Of a stretch of 64,000 nt of DNA, positions 34,399-43,370 are shown one piece after another. Each line of letters starts with the position of its first letter. Within the stretch, counting starts at the first letter, position 1. The position numbers and the translations under genes are program-made. Origin of the DNA: Pirellulales bacterium. GTDB taxonomy: Bacteria; Planctomycetota; Planctomycetia; Pirellulales; JACPPG01. Location of the stretch: positions 1-64,000 of the forward strand of contig DASYDW010000129.1 of NCBI GenBank assembly GCA_036499395.1, in the 5' to 3' direction. The notes below the pieces were generated by a model. That model saw nothing but the letters and a program-made list of their open reading frames with translations, was not told the origin of the DNA and made no database searches.

Positions 34399-35766
34399 TT
34401 AATCGCTCTCGGCGTTGTCTTCGAACGTCACGTTGCTCGGCGCTTCGCTGCTGCCGCTGATCTGCGTCTTTTCTTGGTTGTTGGCAATACGTCCCTTACG
34501 AAATGTAAAGGAGCGCACCCAATTATTGACGGCCACCCCCGTTTCAAAACCTTCGACGTCGACATTCTCGAACACGGCGCCGGTTGTAGCAGCCACATAC
34601 ACGCCGCGCGAATGCGGGGCGCGCGTGCCGCGCAACACCGCGTTGCGAATGATTGGCCGATCCAAGCCCGGATGAACAGGGTCGCGAATCGAGTCATAGC
34701 CGAAGTTGAGCCGCGAGCGATAAACGTTGTCCTCAGCGCCGTTGATCACGATTCCATACAATCGCGCGGCCTTGATGTTGATATTCTCGACCAGATATCC
34801 CACGTGCGCGTCACGCCGCTGCTCGTCCGGCGCAAACTCGAATCCGAAATCGCCGCCGAACAGCGCCACGGCCGACATCGCGGTCTCAATCGAAAGGTTC
34901 CGAATCGTGATGTGGTGGCAGCCGCTGCAACGCACCCCGGCGTCGTTGCCGTCCATGCTGCGTCCCAGACGCCCGATCGTGATATTCTCGATCAGCACGT
35001 GATGCGGGTGGGTCGAAGAAATCTCGTTCTTCTCCCACAGCTTTCTCATCGCCGGCACCAGCTCGTCCGCCGTGGTCACGGGTCCCACCGTTCCCCAATC
35101 GAGGCTGATCCCTAGCAGCGCCTTTTCGGAATCGAGAATGCGTATGTTGCGAATCACGCCGTGATGTGCTTCGGACATCAACTGAATGCCGGCCGCCTCT
35201 TGCGGTTGATCGATCGTGATGTCTTCGATGCGCCAATCGCCCACGGTCGAAAAATGCCCCGGCCGCGCGACCGTTCCACCATCACCATAGGCGGCCCCCA
35301 CGCTGACGGCGCTATGCCAGATGGCCTGCGATCCCTTTCCTTCGCTCCGTATGACGCGGATCGTGCCGTTGCGAATTGCCGACCGTGCCGATAGGCGCAC
35401 CCCGTAACTATTCGAACGCAAATCCAACAACAGCGTGCTGCCGCCGAGATCCAATTCGACATCCGGCGGCACCAGCAGCGCGTGAATCGACGTCTCGCCC
35501 GCGATTTCCGCCTGGCGCACCAGGCACCTGATGCTGCCAGCGCCTTCCAGGCGGACGATGCCGCCCCCGGCGGCCGATTGCCGGTCCATCGCTTGCTGCA
35601 AATCGTCAGCGCTGCCGGCGTTTACCGACACGGTCGGCCTGGGCGTGGCCTTTTTGCCGGCCTCTGCATCATCGGCCCGAACTACAAAGCCAAAAATCGC
35701 GGCTATCCAGATCGCCGCCACGACGGCCATCGCCTGCGAGAGAAACCTGCGAAGATCGAACTGCAT
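34399..35766 (-). CDS. Secreted right-handed beta-helix (pectate lyase-like) protein
   Basis: The 455-residue product has a signal peptide (residues 1-32). A GGGIVRLEG-type entry into a parallel beta-helix follows, with coils such as GVRLSARSAIRNGTIRVIR, DWRIEDITIDQPQEAAGIQL, HHVLIENITIGRLGRS and HHITIRNLSIETAMSAVALFG. This NosD/PbH1-like architecture is shared by polysaccharide lyases and hydrolases, but no catalytic set can be identified with confidence. It is a single minus-strand gene. Confidence 0.75.
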   Translation of the reverse strand: MQFDLRRFLSQAMAVVAAIWIAAIFGFVVRADDAEAGKKATPRPTVSVNAGSADDLQQAMDRQSAAGGGIVRLEGAGSIRCLVRQAEIAGETSIHALLVPPDVELDLGGSTLLLDLRSNSYGVRLSARSAIRNGTIRVIRSEGKGSQAIWHSAVSVGAAYGDGGTVARPGHFSTVGDWRIEDITIDQPQEAAGIQLMSEAHHGVIRNIRILDSEKALLGISLDWGTVGPVTTADELVPAMRKLWEKNEISSTHPHHVLIENITIGRLGRSMDGNDAGVRCSGCHHITIRNLSIETAMSAVALFGGDFGFEFAPDEQRRDAHVGYLVENINIKAARLYGIVINGAEDNVYRSRLNFGYDSIRDPVHPGLDRPIIRNAVLRGTRAPHSRGVYVAATTGAVFENVDVEGFETGVAVNNWVRSFTFRKGRIANNQEKTQISGSSEAPSNVTFEDNAESD

Positions 35767-35988
35767 GGCGGCCTCTTTTTCTCAGGTGTGAAAACCGATC
35801 GTCACGCCGAAGTGTCCTCAATCGCGATACTCGCACTCAAAGCCGGTCGTCGTCGGCCGTTGCAACAGTCCCTTAAGCACCGCCGCGAACTGCCTTGCTT
35901 CCCGTTCGTATACTTCTGTGCGATTAATCGAAGAAGAGTTCGACGACAATCACGTCACCGTCCCTCCCAGCTTTAGACTACTTGAGCG

Positions 35989-36624
35989 ATGCAAATTCTC
36001 TCCGTCAACGTGGGACTGCCTCGCGACGTCGCTTGGCACGGCAAAATGGTTCGCACCGGGATCTTCAAGGATCCGGTTGTCGACCGGGTGCCGCTGCGCC
36101 GATTGAATTTGGACGGTGATGCGCAGTCCGACTTGACCGTCCACGGCGGCCGAGACAAGGCGATCTACGCTTATCCCTCGGAGCACTATAGCACTTGGGA
36201 AGCGCGCTTGGGCCGGCGGCTCTCACCCGGCGCCTTTGGCGAGAACCTCACCACCGCAGGGCTCTTTGAGGATCGGGTCTTTATCGGCGACGAGTTTCGC
36301 GTCGGCACGGCACGACTGGTCGTCACGCAGCCCCGGCTCCCCTGCTACAAGCTGGGAATTCGCTTCGATGATCCTAGCATGGTCAAAACGTTTCTCGACT
36401 CCGGCTGGCCCGGTATCTATTTCGCAGTGCTCGCAGAGGGCGCGGTTGGCCCCGGCGATTCGGTCGAGCGACTACATACCGACGAGCGCCGCATCACCGT
36501 GAAAGATATGCTCGCGCTGATCCTTGACCGTGACACCTCGCCCGGCGACGTGCGACGATTGCTCGAAATCCCGGCGCTGGCCGCCGTGTGGCGCGAGAAA
36601 TTTCAATCCTGGCTGGACGGATAG
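35989..36624 (+). CDS. MOSC domain protein (YiiM-like)
   Basis: The 211-residue protein is a complete MOSC domain. VHGGRDKAIYAY and GAFGENLTTAGL are family signatures, and QPRLPCYKLG contains the conserved Cys119. A C-terminal helical tail follows (residues 165-211). MOSC proteins are thought to handle sulfur or reducible N-hydroxylated substrates in molybdenum-linked pathways. No molybdenum cofactor gene is adjacent. It overlaps no neighbour and is divergent from the beta-helix gene. Confidence 0.9.
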   Translation: MQILSVNVGLPRDVAWHGKMVRTGIFKDPVVDRVPLRRLNLDGDAQSDLTVHGGRDKAIYAYPSEHYSTWEARLGRRLSPGAFGENLTTAGLFEDRVFIGDEFRVGTARLVVTQPRLPCYKLGIRFDDPSMVKTFLDSGWPGIYFAVLAEGAVGPGDSVERLHTDERRITVKDMLALILDRDTSPGDVRRLLEIPALAAVWREKFQSWLDG

Positions 36625-36678
36625 CGCTTGGACATCGCCGTCTAATCCTGCTGGCGCGGGCGCACTTTCGATTAGTGC

Positions 36679-37647
36679 TTATTGACCCGTTACGTGCTTG
36701 CCGAGAAACGCTCGCATCAACGCAGCCATCTCCGCGCCGTTCGTCTCCAGCGCAAAATGCCCCGCGTCGATGAGATGAAATTCGAGCGTCTTCAGGTCCC
36801 GCTTGTAGGGCTCGGCCCCCGCGGGCGGAAAAATCTGGTCGTTCTTCCCCCAGATGATCAACATCGGTGGCTGATGGTTGCGAAAATATTCCTGCCACTT
36901 GGGATACAACGGTGGGTTGCTGCCGTAGCTGAGGAACAGGTCGAGTTGAATCTCGTCGTTGCCTTTCCGATCTAGCAAAAACTGATCCTCGGCAGCGCCG
37001 TCCGGGCTCACGAGCTCGGGATTCTTCGCCCCGGTTGTGTACTGCCACTTCGTGGCTTCGTACGTCAGCAAATTGCGGATAGCGTCCCGCTTCTCTTTGC
37101 TCTGCGGCGCCTTCCAGTATTCCTTGATCGGCTTCCAGAAGTCGTTGTCGAGCCCCTCGTCGTATGCGTTACCATTCTGAACGACGATGGCCGTGATGCG
37201 GTCCGGATGTTTCGCGGCGAGGCGATAGCCCACCGGAGCGCCATAGTCCTGCACGTACAGCGCGTATTTCTTCAATCCGAGCTGCTCCGTGAACTCATCG
37301 ATCACTTTCGCCAGGTTGTCGAACGTGTAGGAAAACTTGTCGTGCGGCGGCATGGAGCTATGGCCATAGCCTGGGTAGTCCGGCGCAACGACGTGGTATT
37401 TTTCCGCCAGCGCCGGGATCAGATTGCGGAACATTTGTGAACTGGTCGGAAAACCGTGCAACAGCAACAGCGTCGGAGCGTTCCGCGAACCTGCCTCGCG
37501 GTAGAAGATATCGAGGTCACCAACCTTCGCGGTCTTATAGGTGACAACCGGCGTTTGCTGTGCCTGGGCCGTCGTCCCGTGGCCCACCACAAAGGCAACA
37601 ACAATACATGCAGCCACGGCCGCTCGAATGGTTATAGAACACATCAT
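36679..37647 (-). CDS. Alpha/beta hydrolase, epoxide hydrolase/haloalkane dehalogenase-like, secreted
   Basis: The 322-residue product has a signal peptide (residues 1-30) and the fold start [14 protein letters not shown] (HGFP at 64-67, oxyanion). The elbow is VQDYGAPVG with Asp134 in place of serine, the mark of epoxide hydrolases and dehalogenases. WGKNDQIFP (acid) and DAGHFALE (His) complete the triad. AAGGGAG precedes tandem ATG codons. It is 42 bp downstream of an NTF2-like gene and likely co-transcribed. The compound attacked is unknown. Confidence 0.85.
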   Translation of the reverse strand: MMCSITIRAAVAACIVVAFVVGHGTTAQAQQTPVVTYKTAKVGDLDIFYREAGSRNAPTLLLLHGFPTSSQMFRNLIPALAEKYHVVAPDYPGYGHSSMPPHDKFSYTFDNLAKVIDEFTEQLGLKKYALYVQDYGAPVGYRLAAKHPDRITAIVVQNGNAYDEGLDNDFWKPIKEYWKAPQSKEKRDAIRNLLTYEATKWQYTTGAKNPELVSPDGAAEDQFLLDRKGNDEIQLDLFLSYGSNPPLYPKWQEYFRNHQPPMLIIWGKNDQIFPPAGAEPYKRDLKTLEFHLIDAGHFALETNGAEMAALMRAFLGKHVTGQ

Positions 37648-37689
37648 AATTCTGCTCCCTTGAAACTCACTGAATCCTGTTAAGCGAAA

Positions 37690-38181
37690 TTAGCGGACGT
37701 CCGCGATGCCAGGATGATCCACAGGCCGGGCGCCCGGCGCCGGCCAGAAGAATTTTCGCTCGGCCGCGTCAATCGGCACGTCGTTGATACTCGCCTCGCG
37801 GCGTCGCATCAGGCCGTGCTCGTCGAACTCCCACAGCTCATTGCCGTAGCTGCGATGCCACGCGCCGGCCGTATCGTGCCATTCGTACTGAAAGCGGACA
37901 GCGATGCGGTTATCGACAAAGGTCCACAACGCTTTCACCAGCCGGTAATCCAGCTCGCGCGACCATTTGCCCGCCAGGAACCGCTCGATCTGCTCGCGCC
38001 CCATGATGAACTCGCTGCGATTGCGCCACACCGAATCCACGGTATATCCTCGCGCCACGCGCTGCGGATCGCGCGTGTTCCAGGCGTCCTCGGCCAGCCG
38101 CACTTTCTGCACGGCCGTCTCGTGCGTGAACGGCGGGACGATTGCTTTCGTGGCACCGTGGGCAGGTGGATCCTGGCTCAT
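37690..38181 (-). CDS. NTF2-like (DUF1348) family protein
   Basis: The 163-residue product fits the small cone-shaped NTF2-like fold: [51 protein letters not shown] and the DUF1348 tail [20 protein letters not shown] with [12 protein letters not shown]. Members include SnoaL-like cyclases and limonene epoxide hydrolase relatives, but DUF1348 has no known reaction. ATG 38181 has GGAG 7 bases upstream and is preferred over TTG 38187. It precedes the epoxide hydrolase-like gene in one operon. Confidence 0.85.
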   Translation of the reverse strand: MSQDPPAHGATKAIVPPFTHETAVQKVRLAEDAWNTRDPQRVARGYTVDSVWRNRSEFIMGREQIERFLAGKWSRELDYRLVKALWTFVDNRIAVRFQYEWHDTAGAWHRSYGNELWEFDEHGLMRRREASINDVPIDAAERKFFWPAPGARPVDHPGIADVR

Positions 38182-38487
38182 CGTCAACTCCTATACAGCG
38201 TCCGCGCGGGCGGCGATCGAATCAGCACGAACAATCGTGATTTGCTGATCTCACGGCAGCCGGCATGATACCGCGCTCGACCGTGCTGCGCCGCGTCGCG
38301 GATTCAGCGGTCGGCAGCGCGAAGCCAATCCGTCATTTCCGCAGGCTTTCACCTCATTCGTGGCTAGTGGCGCCGCACCAAGGGGATCGGCATCGAATCT
38401 GCTTGCATCACGCTAAACCAGGGGCGATGCTATGGGCGGCTTTTCGGCCCTTCTGCCGCCCCATAAATCGTTCGAGGAGTTTTGGCC

Positions 38488-40659
38488 ATGCATAGTCGTC
38501 GTTCGGCGCTTGCCTTGCTTTGCCTCGCCTCTTTGGCCGCGCCGCGCTTCGTGGCCGTTGCCGATGAAATCGATCCTTCGTCCCTGGCCCAAAGCGTCAC
38601 GATCTATCGCGACGAGTGGGGCGTGCCGCATATCGACGCCGCGACCGACGAAGGAGTCGTCTTCGGTTTCGCCTATGCGCAATGCGAGGACTATTTCTGG
38701 CAGGTCGAAGATTCTTATCTGCAGTGCCTCGGACGCTACGCGGAAGTGGTCGGCGATGCAGGCCTGGAAAGCGATCTGCTCAACAATTCGTACGAAGTCG
38801 TCAATCGCTCGCGCGAGGATTTCAAGACCATCGAGCCGAAACTGCAAAAAATCTGCGCTGCTTACGCCGCCGGCTTCAATCATTACCTGGCCACACACCC
38901 GGACGTGAAGCCGCGACTGATCACGAAGCTCGAACCGTGGAACTTGATCGCCTTCGAACGCTTCACCTTGTTGAATTTCATTTACGGTAAGGCACACGTA
39001 CCGAAGGCGGCCACCCGCAAACTGCAGGAGCAGATCCGTGCAGCCACGGGTTCGAACGCCTGGGCCATCGGTCCCTCGAAGACCAAGTCCGGCACCACCA
39101 TGCTGTTCGCTAATCCGCATCAGCCGTGGTTCGGCGCTGGGCAATTCTATGAAGGGCACCTTCACAGCGGCGAAGGATGGAGCTTCTCGGGTTCGACCTT
39201 CTTCGGCGGCCCCATCCCCACGATCGGCCATAACGACTACCTCGGCTGGTCCCACACAGTGAACAATCCGGACATTGCCGACGTTTATCGCGAAACGTTC
39301 GACGACCCCAAGAGCCCGCTTAACTATCGCTACGGCGACGGCTACAAAACGGCCGAGCAGTGGCAAGTTTCGATCAATGTCCGCAGCGGTGACAAGGTCG
39401 AGCCGCGCAACTGCACGTTTCGCAAGACGCACCACGGCCCGCTCATGTCGAAGGAAGACGATACGCATTACCTGGCCGTGCGCATCGCGAAGATCATGGA
39501 AGGTAGCCGCCTGCGGCAAGCGCTCGACATGACTCGCGCTCGCAACTTTGACGATTGGCGCAAAGCCATGTCCGGGCTGAACCTGCAAATGTTCAACACG
39601 GTATATGCCGATCGCGATGGCAATATCTTCTACGTCTACAACGGCACGATTCCGCGCCGCGACCCCGGCTTCGACTGGACCAAGCCCGTCGACGGCAGCA
39701 ACCCCAAGACCGAATGGCAGGGCCTGCACACCTTCGACGAGTTGCCGCAGATATTGAATCCACCGTCGGGCTATGTGCAGAACTGCAACGCCACTCCGTT
39801 CGCGGCCACCGACGACGGCAACCCTTTCCAGACCGATTTCCCGGCTTACATGGTCGAAGAACAGAACGACGACAAGCGCCGTTCGAAGGTGTCGCGCATG
39901 CTGCTGCGCAAGCTGCACGGAGCGACATTCGATGACTTGCAGCGTCTGGCCTTTGACACCACGCTGTACTGGCCACTGGTCGAAATTCCGCGTTATAAAC
40001 GCGAGCTCGAGATACTGAAGAAAACTAATCCGGAACTGGCCGCCAAGGCCGAACCGCTGTTGGCCCACCTGGCGGACTGGGACTTCCGCTCGTCAACCAC
40101 TTCCACGCAGACCACGTTGTGCGCGGCCTGGTATCAAGAGCTATACGGCACCGGTTATCCGGCCGAAAACTTGAAGCCGGAATATCAAGAGAGCCAGGCC
40201 AAGCGGTTCGAAGCTTTGATCATCGCCGCGGCCAAGATCAAGGCGCTATTTGGCGATTGGAAAGTCCCCTGGGGAGACATCAGCCGTATGCAGCGGCACC
40301 CCAACTTCGCCGAGGGTGCGCTCGTGCCGTTCGACGACAAGCAATCGAGCCTCGCCTGCCCCGGCGCGCCAGGTCCCTTGGGCGTAGTGTTCAACACCTA
40401 CTACACGCCGATTACGCCGCAACGCAAAAAGCAATACGGCGTCGTCGGGCATTCCTTCGTCGGCGTGTACGAGTTCAGCAAGAACGAAAAGGTTAAAGCC
40501 GCCACGATTCTGCAATTCGGCGAGAGTGCCGACCCGAATTCACCCCACTACTTCGATCAGGCCCAACTCTACGTGCAGCAAAAATTCAAACCGGCCTGGT
40601 TCGACTGGGACGAAGTCGTGGCACACTCGAAGGTGAAGTACCACCCCGGCGCGCGCTAA
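38488..40659 (+). CDS. Penicillin acylase family Ntn-hydrolase, periplasmic
   Basis: The 723-residue product has a signal peptide (residues 1-26) and the family N terminus [29 protein letters not shown]. The alpha chain is followed by [14 protein letters not shown], in which Ser189 becomes the new N-terminal nucleophile after autocleavage. [12 protein letters not shown] and [15 protein letters not shown] supply further active-site residues. Family members cut amide bonds of penicillins, acyl-homoserine lactones (PvdQ/QuiP) or lipopeptides; which applies is unknown. GAGGAG lies 8 bases before ATG 38488. It is a single gene. Confidence 0.9.
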   Translation: MHSRRSALALLCLASLAAPRFVAVADEIDPSSLAQSVTIYRDEWGVPHIDAATDEGVVFGFAYAQCEDYFWQVEDSYLQCLGRYAEVVGDAGLESDLLNNSYEVVNRSREDFKTIEPKLQKICAAYAAGFNHYLATHPDVKPRLITKLEPWNLIAFERFTLLNFIYGKAHVPKAATRKLQEQIRAATGSNAWAIGPSKTKSGTTMLFANPHQPWFGAGQFYEGHLHSGEGWSFSGSTFFGGPIPTIGHNDYLGWSHTVNNPDIADVYRETFDDPKSPLNYRYGDGYKTAEQWQVSINVRSGDKVEPRNCTFRKTHHGPLMSKEDDTHYLAVRIAKIMEGSRLRQALDMTRARNFDDWRKAMSGLNLQMFNTVYADRDGNIFYVYNGTIPRRDPGFDWTKPVDGSNPKTEWQGLHTFDELPQILNPPSGYVQNCNATPFAATDDGNPFQTDFPAYMVEEQNDDKRRSKVSRMLLRKLHGATFDDLQRLAFDTTLYWPLVEIPRYKRELEILKKTNPELAAKAEPLLAHLADWDFRSSTTSTQTTLCAAWYQELYGTGYPAENLKPEYQESQAKRFEALIIAAAKIKALFGDWKVPWGDISRMQRHPNFAEGALVPFDDKQSSLACPGAPGPLGVVFNTYYTPITPQRKKQYGVVGHSFVGVYEFSKNEKVKAATILQFGESADPNSPHYFDQAQLYVQQKFKPAWFDWDEVVAHSKVKYHPGAR

Positions 40660-40897
40660 GTTCACAAAGACGGGCAGCGTCCGACGTCGTGCCATGTTTT
40701 TCCGCCACAGGCGGATAAGCATGCCGAACGACCACAACACGTCCTTTCGTGAAGATAAGAAGACCGGCCTCATAGAGGCCATCTACAAAGGCGGGTTGCT
40801 TTGCAGCCCGCAACCGGAATAATGCGTCGCAAGCGCACCGTGCGTGCGCGAGCAACAGAATTCACTGAAATCAGTCCGCGAAAAAGGTAGGCCAGCG

Positions 40898-41257
40898 ATG
40901 CCAAAGCTTTCGGTCGAAGGAGTCGGCGAGTTCACGGTCCCCGAAGGTAAGCGCCTGGTGCTGGCGCTCACCGAGGATGCCGGCATCGATCAGTTGCACG
41001 CCTGCGGCGGCAACGCCCGTTGCACAACCTGCCGCGTGGAATTCGTGGCCGGCGAGCCGGACAAGATGACCGTGGCCGAAAAGAATGTACTGGCCGCGCG
41101 CGGCCTGAGCGGCGTGCGCCTCAGTTGCCAGATCCTGTGCGACCACGACATGACGGTCCGCGCCATCAGCCGGCTCGAGGGAAGCGGCCGCAAGGACGCC
41201 GGCGGCCCGCCTGCCACCGACCTGCAACCCCAACCGGTCGAATGGACCACGAAGTAA
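40898..41257 (+). CDS. [2Fe-2S] ferredoxin
   Basis: The 119-residue protein carries four cysteines in plant/adrenodoxin-type order: Cys36, Cys42 and Cys45 in ACGGNARCTTC, and Cys77 in RLSCQI. It should carry electrons in the cytoplasm through a 2Fe-2S cluster. The ATG at 40898 follows AAGG and starts directly with the ferredoxin strand. A short Gly/Pro-rich tail ends the protein. It precedes a crotonase gene by 116 bp, which contains a GC-rich repeat, so linkage is loose. Its redox partner is unknown. Confidence 0.9.
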   Translation: MPKLSVEGVGEFTVPEGKRLVLALTEDAGIDQLHACGGNARCTTCRVEFVAGEPDKMTVAEKNVLAARGLSGVRLSCQILCDHDMTVRAISRLEGSGRKDAGGPPATDLQPQPVEWTTK

Positions 41258-41310
41258 AGACACTTTTCCAGGGAAGTGAAAGCACTACACCAAAATGGAA
41301 ATATCAAAGT

Positions 41311-41344
41311 CCCTCTCCCTCCGGAAGAGGGTCGGGTGAGGGTC
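41311..41344 (+). repeat. REP-like GC hairpin repeat, copy 1
   Basis: CCCTCTCC-type arms pair around CTCCGGAAGAG and are followed by GGGTCGGGTGAGGGT. The same unit recurs inverted at 50601-50634. It is an intergenic, extragenic-palindrome type repeat of a kind found in many bacteria. Confidence 0.7.
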
Positions 41345-41373
41345 TTAGGGACTGACCGCCGGAGTAGCAAAAA

Positions 41374-42192
41374 ATGGCCGAGTCCACCGAAACGGCCGAA
41401 GTCGTCACGCGAGTCCTGCCGGGCGACGAAGGAAACATCCTGCAGATCACGATCAATCGCGCCGCGGTTCACAACTGCGTGAACGGCGCCGCGGCCGCGC
41501 AACTGCTCATCGCGTGGCAAAGCTTTCAGCAAGACGATTCGCTGCTCGTGGCCGTGCTGCATGGCGCCGGAGACAAATCATTCTGTTCGGGGGCCGATCT
41601 CACGGCGCTCGATCAGCTATCGACGCTCGGTGACGAAACCGCCTCGCGCGGTCAACTCGAACAACAGGGTGCCGGCCCGATGGGGGGCACCCGCCTCGTG
41701 CAGGTCAAGCCGGTCATCACGATGGCGCAGGGCTACGCCTACGCCGGTGGGCTCGAACTCTTTTGCCACGGGCATATTCGCATTGCCGAGCCGCAGGCTA
41801 CGTTCTCGGTCGCCTGCCGGCGGTGGGGCGTGCCGCTGGTCGACGGTGGGACCGTCTATCTGCCACGACTACTGGGTTGGGGCAACGCACTGCCACTAAT
41901 CATTACAGGCGAACGCATCTCAGCCGCGCGGGCTCGCGAGATCGGCCTCGTCTGGGAAATCGTTCCCGAAGGTACCGGCCTGGCCCGCGCGCTCGACGTC
42001 GCCGAGCAAATCTGCCGGCAACCGCGCGACGCCATGCTCGCCGACCTGAACTCAGCAATCCACGGGCTGTCGCTAACGATGGAAGACGCGCTCGAAGCCG
42101 AAGCGGCCAACATGTACCGCGTCATGCGCAGCGAAAGCACTGCCCGCGGCCTAGCACGCTTCGCCCGCGGCGAGCGGTTCTGGTTCAAATAA
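41374..42192 (+). CDS. Enoyl-CoA hydratase/isomerase (crotonase) family protein
   Basis: The 272-residue protein has the crotonase fold: ITINRAAVHNCVNGAAAAQL, the first oxyanion loop KSFCSGADLTAL and the second GYAYAGGLELFCHG, then FSVACRRWGVPLVDGGT and a helical trimerisation tail. The Glu in GGLEL matches one of the two catalytic glutamates of hydratases. At the position of the second (usually PE) the sequence reads AC, so it may be an isomerase, hydrolase or other branch rather than a true hydratase. It acts on acyl-CoA in the cytoplasm by family knowledge. Confidence 0.87.
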   Translation: MAESTETAEVVTRVLPGDEGNILQITINRAAVHNCVNGAAAAQLLIAWQSFQQDDSLLVAVLHGAGDKSFCSGADLTALDQLSTLGDETASRGQLEQQGAGPMGGTRLVQVKPVITMAQGYAYAGGLELFCHGHIRIAEPQATFSVACRRWGVPLVDGGTVYLPRLLGWGNALPLIITGERISAARAREIGLVWEIVPEGTGLARALDVAEQICRQPRDAMLADLNSAIHGLSLTMEDALEAEAANMYRVMRSESTARGLARFARGERFWFK

Positions 42193-42228
42193 TCGCCTTG
42201 TCGGCGATGCACTTGAATGAAGGTCTGC

Positions 42229-42801
42229 TCATTGATGCCCTTTGTCGATCAGCGCATCTTCCAGAATGGCCGTTTTGTCTTTGGTTGGTTGGACAACGTT
42301 CCAATTTGCGGCGATTTTCTGAAACACGGCGACCAACGTGACCTGATCCTCCGCACGCGCGGGTACATAAGGAGGAAAATCGATCCTATAGCCGTATGAA
42401 TCGTCCGCGAATGTAGGCTCGTCAATTAGCTCCCGATCTAAAGCTCGATGTTCGTCAGAGTAATAGTCGACCGTTTTGAGCTTCTCATGAATTGGCTGGT
42501 TGTATCTGCTGATCTCGGCGAGCATGGCATCCGAGTACTTGGGCAACACTCGAATCCGAATCTGTAAATGCGAGTCAACGCGACTTTCGCCCTGCGCTCG
42601 CGCTGAGCCTCGCAACCTCATGGTTGGCGTGATGACCTTCAGAACGACATGGCCTGCTACCGAGTCCATAGCGACGGACCAACCCTCAGGAAGTAACTCC
42701 TGAACTTGTTTGACCAAATTGTCATCCGCCGTCGATTGCGACGGGTCGCAAATCAGCAGCAAAGCAATCAGGACTGCGGTTGCATACTGTACGGTCCGCA
42801 T
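42229..42801 (-). CDS. Secreted hypothetical protein
   Basis: The 190-residue product starts with a signal peptide (MRTVQYATAVLIALLLICDP). A mature domain without recognisable family follows (VQELLPEGWSVAMDSVAGHVVLKV, IRIRVLPKYSDAMLAEISRYN). GGAGGGCACC before ATG 42801 supports this start over a longer frame. It converges on the crotonase gene. Function unknown. Confidence 0.65.
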   Translation of the reverse strand: MRTVQYATAVLIALLLICDPSQSTADDNLVKQVQELLPEGWSVAMDSVAGHVVLKVITPTMRLRGSARAQGESRVDSHLQIRIRVLPKYSDAMLAEISRYNQPIHEKLKTVDYYSDEHRALDRELIDEPTFADDSYGYRIDFPPYVPARAEDQVTLVAVFQKIAANWNVVQPTKDKTAILEDALIDKGHQ

Positions 42802-42925
42802 GGTGCCCTCCGAGCGAAGTTTCAGGAAACTCTGATCTTTCATTGCATCCGAATAAAATCAGCCGTATTTCAAATCTGCGCAATCCGCGCATCAAACTCT
42901 TCGTCATTCTGACACGACACCGTCC

Positions 42926-43180
42926 TTACGGGCCCGCAAAGACGCGGATCGATATCGCGATTAGCAAAATCACGATCGTCGGCGCGAAGATGATCGCCAA
43001 CCACGCGCGGCCCCAGATCGCCGCCGCGCCAATCAGCGCAACTGTGGCGGCGCCGGCGAGCGCCGGAATGCTAAGCAAGTCGACCGGTATGCCGAAGCTG
43101 GCTAGCCATGCCGCCACGGCAAACCACGCCATCGCATGAAACAACCGCAGGATCGTGAATCGGGGTCGAGTGAACGCCAT
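42926..43180 (-). CDS. Small membrane protein
   Basis: The 84-residue product has a basic N terminus (MAFTRPRFTILRLFH) and two or three hydrophobic segments (AMAWFAVAAWLASFGIPVDL, LAGAATVALIGAAAIWG, LAIIFAPTIVILLIAISI). No family is recognised. It lies 124 bp upstream of the secreted hypothetical gene on the same strand. Confidence 0.6.
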   Translation of the reverse strand: MAFTRPRFTILRLFHAMAWFAVAAWLASFGIPVDLLSIPALAGAATVALIGAAAIWGRAWLAIIFAPTIVILLIAISIRVFAGP

Positions 43181-43370
43181 TCGCCCATTCTAACAGGCCC
43201 AGGTGCATGGCAATTGCCGCCTGTTCGGCTTCCCACACACGTGCTTTCATAGTCTGGACCGGCTAAACTATCGATCGTCCCCACCCGCCCGAGACTGGTG
43301 CTAGCCTAACGCCGCGGGCACGCCGCGCGGGGCGCCGCCAGTCGCATGACAACCTGCCGGACGAATTTGC

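Noticed and set aside
38413-40068. 551-codon minus-strand frame opposite the penicillin acylase gene
   Set aside because: It is antisense to a strongly recognisable enzyme and has no domain of its own.
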